A stretch of 64,000 bases of DNA from Strongylocentrotus purpuratus (Eukaryota; Echinodermata; Echinoidea; Camarodonta; Strongylocentrotidae): positions 9,176,897-9,240,896 of the forward strand of contig NW_022145599.1 of the NCBI RefSeq assembly GCF_000002235.5, written 5' to 3'. Within the stretch, counting starts at the first letter, position 1; each line of letters starts with the position of its first letter. Under the pieces are notes generated by a model. That model did no database searches and was not told the origin of the DNA. It was given only the letters and a program-made list of their open reading frames with translations. This document shows positions 13,301 to 24,900 of the stretch, piece after piece. A program made the translations under genes and the position numbers.

Positions 13301-15856
13301 ATGAAGTCATATAGAGTACACAAAGTTAGTGGTACATGAATAAATGTTGTGGCTACAATCAAATCATTACACAGTATCAAATAAATTTTATGCTAAAACT
13401 AGATATCATACATACTTGCAAACCTGTCACATCAAAAGTCAGGAATCTCTCAAGGCAAAATTAGGAATACAGTCTATTTTGTATACTTTTCACACAAAAT
13501 ATTTCAGAAAGAGAGGAATCTACGGTTCAAAACAGTAGCTTGAAAATATGAATCATTCCTCAAAAATAGAAATGGTTGGCAGATATGACAATATTGCACA
13601 AAACACATACCTTGGACTAACCAAAGAGACATTACTGTGGCAAAAAGACATTTATGGTCAAAAGCTACACTTCTTGTCAACTAAACTCACACAAGTTTGT
13701 CTGCTGGCTCCATCCCAGGTGTAGAGGGCGCTTCAAAGCAGACGTCTGTAAACTCAGCGACCGTCACCTGTCCCAGATTGACAGGAGCAGAGCGTAGGTT
13801 GCCGTTCCTCACTCGCCAAACCCTCACATTATCCCTACCGCAGGATACCATCCTTAGAGACAGAGAAAATCATAAACATCTGGGACAAGTTTCACAAAGC
13901 CTTTTTTAAATTACAAATTACAAAAATCAGTGACAAATCTGCTGATAACCAATCAGAAGCAAGGATTTCAGTAGCTTATAACAAAAACTGTCATTTGTCA
14001 CTGATGACAAGTTTTGTAAAATGCCCCCCCCCCGAATCGTTAGAAAGATAAGGGCTTGATAATACAGTCAAACCTGCTTGAACGACCACCTGTATAGAGT
14101 TGACCTCTGTGACCCTTGACCTTTGACCTACGTGCTCCAAAATCTAATCAGATTGTCTTCCTATGGTGATACACACTATCATTAAGTTTGAAGATTAAAT
14201 CTCCAGTGGTTCTTGAGATATTATGATAACAATCTCAATGTATGGAATTTCATAAGTTGACCTCTGTGACCCTTGACCTTTGACCTACGTGCTCCAAAAT
14301 CTAATCAGATCGTCTTCCTATGGTGATACATACTATCCTTAAGTTTGAAGTTTTTACATCTCCAGTGGTTCTTGAGATATCATGATAACAATCTCAATGT
14401 ATGGAATTTCATAAGTTGACCTCTATGACCCTTGACCTTTGACCTACGTGCTCCAAAATGTAATCAGATTGTTTTCCTATAGTGATACACACTATCACTA
14501 AGTTTGAAGTTTAAATCTCCAGTGGTTCTTGAGATATCATGATAACAATCTCAATGTATGGAATTTCATAATTTGACCTCTGTGACCCTTGACCTTTGAC
14601 ATACGTGCTCCAAAATCTAATCAGATCGTCTTCCTATGGTGATACATACTATCCTTAAGTTTGAAGTTTAAATCTCAAATGGTTCTTGAGATATCGCACT
14701 AACAAACTCAATACAAGGAATTTCATAAGTTGACCTCTGTGACCTGTGACCTTTGACCTACGTACTCTAAAATCTAATCAGATCGTCTTCCTATGGTGAT
14801 AAATACTATTCCCGAGTCTTAAGTTTAAATCTTAAATGGTTCTTGAGATATTGTGATAACGGTCAAACGGGACGGATGTACGGACGGACGTACGGACGGA
14901 CGTACGGACGGACAACCCGAAAAAATGATGCCTCCGGCACCACCTTCGGTGGCGGAGGCATAAAAAAGGTAATATTAATTACCTGTACATTGCATACTAG
15001 AATAGGAAAAATACCCCCAAAACAACGTTAACCATCACAACTCACAACCAATCTGAACAGCAAATTGCAGACATATTTAAATGTACTCTTGAAGAAAATA
15101 TTGAATTCAAGTTCAATAACTACGGTCTTGACAGAACTCACTTTGTGTCATCGTACGGTGAGACTCTCATGCGCACGATATCTACATCAGTGTGAGCCTT
15201 AGCAACCACAGGCACGTCCCCTCGCCTGTGAACTCTGGAGGTGTTCCACACGACAACCATCTGAAAGCATGGGGCGAGAAATAAAGAAATCCCTCTGGTG
15301 TAAAACACTGACGTCACTTTGAAGTGAATGTTCAGTAAAACTTGATGCGTAAAACTTGTTATTCATAACAACTGCAGCAAGTCTAGTAACAAATATGCTC
15401 ACAGCCAATCAAATGCAATGATTTCAGTAGCTTATAATATCAACAATTGTATTGCTATTGACAACAATATTTATGATTTTTTTTTTACACTGCTTCAATT
15501 GAACATCAAAATGGTTGGAAAATATAATGCATTTAAAAAAAGGTAGGCATAAAAATATGTGAAGTGAAAGAGAGGGGCAAAAAGACCACAAAGGGCTGGA
15601 AAAGGAGTGAGGAAACACATATGAAGTAAGAGAGTGAGAGGACTCAAGAGGAAAGGAACAGAGAAGGAGAAAATAAGACAGTAAATTAAGAGAGAAACCC
15701 ACAAATTTATTCTTTTCATTTAGCAACAAACTCAGAGATAGGAGAAAGAATATCAGATAATTCTTGATGACATCGTTCAGTACAACTTACATTTTTTCCA
15801 TGTCCGTCCTTCCCAACTCCACAAAGAGTGGATCCGTTACCTGAAAAGCTACAAGG

Positions 15857-15900
<44 letters not shown>

Positions 15901-18900
15901 GATGGATAGAAGAAAACTTAGACCTTTATTTAATGTATATTTCATATCATTACAACCGCTACACAAGTTCCTTTTTAGTTTGTTTATTCTTTATTTTTTA
16001 AATAATCTATCTTTACATCACTTAGCTTAGCATTACTTACCAAATACATGAGGAATTAATATCTGATTGAAGGTCATATATATATTTATCATATATGAAA
16101 TATAATCAGAACACTTAAATAAACAAAACAACTAAATTAAACTTTTACAATATGATTTCCTTATCCAACTACGCTTTGTCTCACTAAAATTTTGGGGTCA
16201 GGTTTAAGAAATGACCCCTTAGCAATTGTTCCTGGAGCATGTGCCAGACAACTTCTACAGTATACGAACCTGAGGGTGAAGACAGAGTGTGTATGTGCCT
16301 TGAACATGGCTAGCCCCTCACCAGACTGATAGTGCCACACCCTTACCACGGCCTGCTGCCCTGTCTGGGCTGATGCTAGGAGTGTTCCACTGCTACTCAA
16401 TGTCAGACATGAGACCTGATGTGAACAGAACCATAGAAACCAGGATTAGAATATAGAAACATTTCCACAAGTAAATTGGGGAAGTCATTTTATTTTTCAC
16501 CTATGCAATAATAGCAAAATTAGATAAGATGACATAAAGGTTTTAACATCTTAAATTTCCGGTGCAAGAATTGAAAACACCTTTTTTCATTAAAGAAAAA
16601 AAGAAGCCAAAAACATAAACTAATAGACACACACACACACATAACAAAAAATCACTTTAAAATATTTTCTTGTTAAGTTTTTCCCTTTTTGAGTTTTGAT
16701 CTTTAGAAGGAAAATACAACTGCGGTGCTTGATCATACAGCCAGTGACTTTTGCAGTGGTCAATGTGTTACCAGTCCACAAATATGAATGGTCTACTACT
16801 CTACTCACACTGCAGAAAGAGGACTATGGTATTGCAACACTGCGCCATCGTAAAATAAGAAATAAAATACCTCAGTCGCATACCTTATCTGTATGTCCGA
16901 TGAAGAATCTCTGTTGACCGCTGCTGACAGCCATGGCTACTATGACGGCATGGCAGGGATAAACAACATGGTTTCCATGGTGATCCCACAGGATCTCATT
17001 CGTGGATACTCCACCGAAACCAATCATCTTCTTCAATGAGATGATGGGATCAGGTTGCAGGCTCTGTAAAATTACAAGGGCACGATGCTGAAAACAATTA
17101 GCTTGAGAGAGAAAGAGATGAGCATGGAAATTCAACTACAAGAATGACTGCATTTTCCCAGTAATTCCTGTGATAATAAAGGTTACAAAATTAGTACAGT
17201 GAAAATGAATGTCTGGTTTTATAACGGTTACATCTAGGTACACATATCTTCCAATGTATAACATGCTCAAAATCTAGAATAAAAGAAACAAAATTTACAA
17301 AAAGAAAGAAGAAATAATTTAAAAGAATTGCAAATATATATTTTGATTTCACGTTATATTTCTGTTCATTGCCTGTACAATGTCATACTTTCTTTCTCAT
17401 AAAAAAGGAGATGTGAGCTTTTATTTGAGATTTATTATCTTTTTCAGGTATCCAGTAACAGTTCCAAATTAATTGAATATTAAGGTGCCCTAGAATTCAA
17501 CCCATGGATGTATAGGTTGACATCATTGTTTTTTTACAATACTGTGTAGGAAAAGAATACAACAGGACCCTTACATTGTATATCTCATCTCTGGTGGGCT
17601 TTGTAGAGCGCTTCGATATTTTAGTCGATAGTGTCTGAAATGTGAAGAAAAGTTAAAATCTTATCTGTTACAAGAGTATAGTAGAACAAATGACACTGAG
17701 CAGGATATAATAATTTAAATGGCGATGGTAAGCTGAATAGAATAGATCAATAATTCTAATCCTGATTGGTAGCTGTTTGAAAACTTGCCAAAAAATGATT
17801 ATGCACAATTTAGATGCTGAAGGATATCATGTAATTTCTGCTTTATCTGAACAACATAATAGAAAGGGGAAAAAATGAAATATGGTGTATTTACACAAAT
17901 TATACAAATAATCATAATAAAATATACATTATTTAAGGGAAATAAAAACAAATTCACATACCAATAACTGAAAGTGAATGTTATAGAAAGGCCTAAGAGT
18001 CATAGCTTAGCTCCTAAAACACAGCATGAAAACAAGAAAATGAATTGACTGCTTGCAACCATGCTAGTCCCTTCAGTGGTCTTACCATTCCAGTGTTATC
18101 ATCATGCCTGTGGACTGTTATATCATCTTCAGGCTGGGCAAACACATGCACCTCCCCTTGAGTGCCTTGGAGAATTGATAGGTCACCACTCACACCCACT
18201 TCAGGTAGGGCCATGCTCACAGCTGGTTTGGTAGATTTTTTCTTCTTCTGACATGGAACAAAAAATTGTAAAAACAAAACACAATATCACCACTGGATCA
18301 CCTTTTCAGACTGAACATTGCATATACATGTAGGCAACGTTATGTCGAGAATGTTCCGTATAATTGAATGTAAATGTAAGTTTCACATTTTGACGTTGTG
18401 AATGTTGAAATGTTGAAAGTTCAAATCTTTAACAATTGGGTTGAGAAGAAAGTAAGGTTAAACATCTCTGAAAGTTTAGAGAAAATCAGTACCAGGGGTA
18501 ATAAAATTTAATGTTTATTTTCAATAAGAATGATACAGAGCTGCCAACATTTGATTTGGGTAATCAGGGAGATTTCTGAGAGAGCAGCATCGAACGACTT
18601 CATTGTTGGCGGGAACCAAGAATGGCCTTTTAGTGCCCCTGGTGGGGGGGGGGGGGCAGGGGGCAGGCCCCCAAAAGCTCTTGGTTTTAAGCCTCTTTGA
18701 AACCCTTTTAGAACACATTTTTTCAATGATTTCTCAAAATGGAAGGCTTTGATATGGCACATTTTATTTGCATACAATTGATAACATATGAACTTCACAT
18801 CATATTTCAGACTATGAACTCCTGTTACCTCTATTGTGAAATGGGGGATGTACTTGTGGAAGGCAAGGACTGGGGTGTGCTTGAGGGTTTTCCTTGAAGT

Positions 18901-21900
18901 GACTGGTAGGTTGCTTGCTTGAGTTTGCTAAGGAGGTCCTTGCTATACTCCCTTTGGTAGCATGGGACATCTGTGTTGGCAATTTTCTCTGTTAGGAGTG
19001 CTTGAAGTGTTTTCAAATTCATTGATCCCCTGAAATCAGTTTTGTTCTTCCTAACAATGCTAAAAACTCTTTCACATGAAGCATTGGAATGTGGTATCAC
19101 AAGCAAAGATTTCATCACTTTGCTCAGAAGTGTGTATTTCTTTGAGCCATTGCCATCCTCCATCTTTGAAATTGCAGACCATTTCTTGTCTATTCTCAAG
19201 TTTTTGTTCAGGATCTCTGGTTCCCCTGAAAAGTCTTCAACCTGGTATTGTGCAAATTCCAGCTCAAGCTTGTCCAGGTCTCCATTCTCTGATTGTCTGT
19301 TCAAAATGCAAGGGTACTTTTCAACAAAGTATTGCACAGATGAAAATGACACATCTCTTCTGGAACTGACATCAATCACTTCAGCCTCCTTAAGGAACTT
19401 AACATCTAGTGGCCAGGTTTTCAAGGCATAGTCACATGCTGATTCATAATACTTCCTCACCGACAAGTAGAAGTATGTCAAATCAGCATCTGTAAGACGA
19501 AGGGGAGAATCATCTTCTGGGCTTGTTGTACTCTCCAGGTATTCCTTGGCATCTTTTCCAATCATTAATCATCAATATTTCGACTTCGACATTGTCCTGG
19601 ATGATATTTTAATACTCAAACAGAGAGCAAAATACAGCCTTGTTTTGGACAAAGTTGACTTACGCCTTCGGAAGATGCAAGTTATATCGATGCGTTCCCA
19701 ACGGCAAAGGAGATCAGAAAAAAAAAGTCGGCTTCAAAATCCACTCTGCAGTAACACTGCCATGTTGGTATCAAATGATAATCCACTTAAAAATCACATC
19801 GCAAAAGTCCCCAAATCAATCCAAAAACTGATGTTGAAATGTGCAGTTTTTTGGGCCGATCGCAGCAGACAAAGTCTGCTTGTTGTATCAGTGCAACTTC
19901 TGGCTGCTCTGACGCGACCGATCGGAAACCGGCACCAACGTACCGGGACGCTACGGGGGCCGGCGAGGAAGCCGCCCGGCAGAGCAAGCAGGCGAATTGC
20001 TATCACACAAACACCACTCACATTATCACATGTTCCCAATGGTTTGTTAGATTAGCCCGCCAGTCGTTCGGCGTAACTCTCATTTATTACGCTGTAAAAT
20101 AAAGTACGATATCACGGTAAATTTATATTCGACGACTGGATAACAGGAAAATTCATATTACAGAATTGCCGTGTGTTTGTATACGTACGTACGAACTCAA
20201 CATGCTAGTCTTGTGAAACAGTCGTTTATGAAAATAATACAACTTAAAATCTGGAAATCCGGGAGATTTTTGCATGGGGTCGGGAAAACGGGATATTGGG
20301 TCAAAATCCGGGAGTCTCCCGCAGGATCCGGGAGACTTGGCAGCTCTGATGATAGCAGTATAAACTGCATAATAAATACCCCTTGAGTCATACCATAGGA
20401 GTAATCAAAAAAGAATTTCACACCAATGTTGCCAACCATCTTGCTTCATATTACATATTTACTGACTTGTGTTTTGACAAAGGTAACTTTAGTAATGGAG
20501 TCCCTTTGATAGCTATGTACAAAAGTTATATGAGGAATCAAAAGGAATACATTTTAATTTATGCAAGATAAAACAAACTACATGTGGCTCTCTATGGAAT
20601 TAATAGCTTTAAAGGCATTGTTTAAGAATGTTAAATCTCAGATGCATGGCCCTACGTGTTATCAGTGTCGGTGATATGATGTAATAAAACAAAATTAAAA
20701 ATTGCGCTTCAAAATGATCATGAAGTGCCTCAAAAAAATTAAAAAAAACCTTTGAGTGACCTTTTTTTTTACCATACTCATTACCCCTAATAGACTGTAG
20801 TGTTATAAAAACCGTTAGGAAAAAGAATTTTAAAATTTCAATTTCCAATCATAAATATCTTGATAATCAGACAGGCCATCGGCTTGTGAAAGTCATAGGT
20901 CTGACCTAAAGGTTTATAATTATCATTGGACCATGAGCTTAATCCAGGATTTTGTTTTAGAATCTGAGACAAAGATACCCAATCCCTTTAAACATTCATA
21001 GAAATGTAGATGAAGCAAAAAACTACCTGTTTAACAGCACTGACAGATTGTGACATTGATGATAGAGAGTCTGCATCTCGATTAGCCTAAAATAAATAGA
21101 GAAAAGCGGGAAAATTCATAAAAATTACTTGTCCAGACTCTATTAATCCTTCCCATGCTCTTTCAGAGTAAACATTTCTATCCTGTCAATTGGTGACTAC
21201 GTTTAAATTCAAAACATTAACAGAACAGATTCAGAAACATGGTGTTGGTTAAATGTTTTTCACCAATTTCATAATGGCCTGTTCCCTGTAAACTTAGAGA
21301 AATTACATTTGCTTGCAGTCGGGTAATGAATGTATTGTCCAAGATCATTGAGCAAATGACTGTGTTTGTATTTACCAAAATAATAGCTTTTGACCATGTT
21401 GTGGTATATCACTACAACTAACTTGACTTTTGATTGAAGATCGAGGGTTCCAATCCCTCCCTAACACTTGCGTCATTCGTCAAGAAATTTTACATTTGCT
21501 ACTACCCACCAAGGTTTAAATGGGTACCTGGTATGCACACTACATATGGGATCACTCAAACAAATCAGGATAATAATCACCTGTAATTATCATCATCATC
21601 ATAATTCACAATCAAGTTAAAATACCACTGCTAGACATTTTTGGTCAGACTTTGGCAATTATTTCAGAAAAACTTACGCAGACTTGTTTTGACGATACTC
21701 TCTGGGGGCTCAGGTGACCCGGTACCTGAATGGTTGATCTCGTCACATGACCAGAGCTATTGAGCTGTACTGAGTCAAAGGGAACCTTAGAACCGGCTGA
21801 AGGAAACCTGAATGATCATAAGGAGAGAGTAATGGCTCATTAACATATGACGTGGTTAAATGTGGCAGTTTACCAAAAGTTTTTAAAACATAAATGGCAG

Positions 21901-24900
21901 GTCGGGATAAACAAGCAGTAGCTGTGCACTCCAAAGGTCATATAGATGTACCTACCTACATTCTTGGTGTATAAGATGTGAATCATATTACATGCTTACA
22001 TGATTATGCAAACAAAAAATAATATTAAAAACAGATGTCCTAAAACGCAACATACATGTACTATTGTACCATTTGCTATTCAAGAAAGCATAAATGAATT
22101 TGCTGGATTTAAGAAATCTTTTTGTTAAAACTGAACAAGTAATTTCATTTTTAAATATAGATTACATATAGCATTGTGCAAATACTCTCCATGTGACATG
22201 GCTCCTAGTTTTTCACAAATTTTTTTTTCTTTTTCTTCCCCCTGATTTTTCCCTGAAGGTGTTTAAAAATCCAGGTTGATTGAAGATCCACTGGATATGT
22301 TGGTTGTTTGGATATGAGAAAAATGTTATAAAACTGAGTACTTTCATTGTGGAGCCAACAAATTCCCTGATTTATCACCATTGTTTTCTTTTTAAATTCC
22401 CTAAACTTTCCCTCACAGGCAAATGATTGGAAGGGAACTCAATTTCCAGGTTTTCCTTCATTTTAATGATAGCTGTGAATCCTGCAAACCCTGGGCAACA
22501 TTAATCCATCTTTTACCTGATGTAATCATAGTGGTCCATCCACTTCTCCCCCTTGGGAACCTTGAAGGTCATCTCCCGTGGCAACGGGGCGATGCCCTGC
22601 CCCAGGAGGCCCATGTCACGGGCGTCCTGCAGCGAGATGTCCGGCTCGTACTGCATGTCGCTGGTGAAGACGTTCTTGACGTACATGTTGGCGCAGAGGC
22701 GGACGCTCTTGACGTACTTGTACTTGCAGTTGAGGTACATGGAGAGGATGTACTGGAGGTCAAGCATGAGGAGGGTCCACTTAGAGCTGGAAGGGGCGGG
22801 GCCATGAAGGTCTGGAAGCCGAGGAATAACGAGAAGCAAGAGCAGGTGAATGACATTGACTAAAAAAATTAATTGATAAACTAAAAGCACATGTATAATA
22901 TCCTAGATTTCAAAATTCAAGAATGTTTTCATCTTCCCCTTTGAGGTCCTGAATGGTCATCTAGGCAGAAATATTGAAACTGCTGGGTATTTTAAGCCTT
23001 AATTCCTGTCAGAGAGAGAGATATAGGGGAAAAAATCTGATCGGGTACAAGATGACCACATGTCTAGAAGGTTTATTCTGACTCTCTAAAAACTAGATCA
23101 ATGTGTTCTGAATAGCAACCTGTCCATATTCCTTCATTTAGATACTGCAACCTGAAATATATACACCAACAAAAAGTCAGAGGACTACAATTAAAGCCAA
23201 TGACCTGTTCTGTCATTTTTTCTAGTACTATGCTCACTGTGCAATTTCACCACTGATACATTGATATCTCCCATTCTAGAGCTTCAACATACTGTTTTCT
23301 ATTATACTGGACAAAGAACTGAAAGTTGTAACACAAGAATGGTCATGACCGCATGACATATGCTGAGGCGTATTGCTCCAAGGTCAATATCCTACACTGG
23401 CCCCACTGGCCCATTCTTAACTTAAACCCTTGTCCCAAAAATACCTAAGCTCAACCTTAAACTTATACACAACCTAAAACCCAATTGCAACCCTGATCTT
23501 ACCCGCATTTCTTGGCCAATATAAAACCTGAGAATTGTCAGTGGAGCAAATGTCGGATCCCAAATGATTGACTTTGTTCTTGAAAGCATTTTAACCTGAT
23601 GACTACTGAGTTCTCTCATTCCCATAGGCTTAATACAGAGGCCATTTGATTTCCATAGGTAATGGGGTAAAACATACAAACATACAGCAATTAGCTTTTT
23701 TTTTAAAAGAGCTTGAGGGAAATGATCATACCTTTCCGGACTGATTTTGAGGTGATCCTCTCAACGGAACCTTTCCCGGCGGGGCAGACGAAGGGGAACT
23801 GGAGCCAGGTGGAGGTGGACTTAAACTCCTTGAAGAGGTTGGAGAAGGAGAGGCGTACAACCAAGCCATCTTGGGTTGTCACATCAACGTGAGTCACAAA
23901 GTACTGTGGAGGGCATTGGAGGGAGAGATGGAGGGATGAGGATTTAAGAGATGTGGAGAGATGGAAGGGGGAAGATGAGAGAGGGACAAAGAACATAACA
24001 AAAAAGCAAAGGAAAGTGTCAAGAAATGGGTAGGAAAGAAGGAGATGGAAGATGCAAAAAGTAGGAGAGGGTTGTTATAATGAAATGGAAAAAAAGAAAA
24101 AAAAAAGAAAAGACAAATTGTATAAAATATAGAGTCAGAAGGAAAGACATATATGCAAGAGACCAATGAGTCGGGGTACATTGTACATTGGGTTAATTTC
24201 TTTTAATGGTTCTGCACATCTTTTTATTTCAGGGGCTTTATGGAGGCCCATCAAGGATCTTCCAGCATTATCCATGTCTTTTGAACAGAGCCCTCTTCAT
24301 TCCAAATTAAGTGTGTATGTGTAGCACATGTAGCTGCAGAAAATAAGGAGAGCATCCAGCCTCATTTTGTAACCTGTTCAAAAAATACTTATAATGATAA
24401 CATTTGTTTGTAAAAATTTTCCCAGGAAATGATATGAATATATAAACTAAGTTATAGTATTCTGTATTGAGGCTGTGCATAACAGTGCTTTTGTTGTTGA
24501 ATTTTTGTGGATTTTTTTTGCCACCACCATACTACGGGAGAAGTATCCCAAGTCCGTCCCCGAAAACTCAAACGATTTTACTTCGAGTCGCAGTTAAAGG
24601 CGCCGATTTAATAATAATAATAATAGTAAACGATGCTGTTTTTAAAACCAAAGATGAGTCCAAACAGAAATCCAGACATTTGGTCCCAGTTTCTGGGTGG
24701 TGAGTTGACAGTGATTGAGCTGGGACACATTTTTACCCGCGGTACCATGCCGGCGATGCCTCCCGGGCACGGGTAAGCGTCGGCCGAATATTCGTGCGAG
24801 TGCTCAAGTTTTCGACTACTTGTCGCAGCCTTATTCTGTATGGTGCATATCATAGTATCCCTACATGTATGTGCTTCCACAGAGCTTTGGAAATTACCAC

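Larger units (their letters stand above)
18536..20348 (-). mobile_element. hAT DNA transposon, internally deleted
   Basis: Terminal inverted repeats CAGAGCTGCCAA at 18536-18547 and inverted at 20337-20348, flanked by a 6-bp direct repeat ATGATA (18530-18535, 20349-20354). The usual hAT duplication is 8 bp; shorter ones occur in some hAT groups. It encodes the C-terminal part of a hAT transposase (18831-19565). The right subterminal region repeats CGGGAGA words. The element lies in the WDR90 intron 18248-21026 in the gene's orientation. Confidence 0.88.

Noticed and set aside
19546-20102. Overlapping plus and minus ORFs of 60-169 codons inside the hAT element
   Set aside because: Overlapping frames on both strands with no match to the hAT N-terminal BED or catalytic domain.
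22423-22863. Plus-strand 146-codon ORF
   Set aside because: Antisense to a conserved WDR90 exon with high GC at third positions, which suppresses antisense stops.
24608-24880. 90-codon minus-strand ORF
   Set aside because: Ends in poly-Tyr from a (TAA)n repeat; no motif or splice context.
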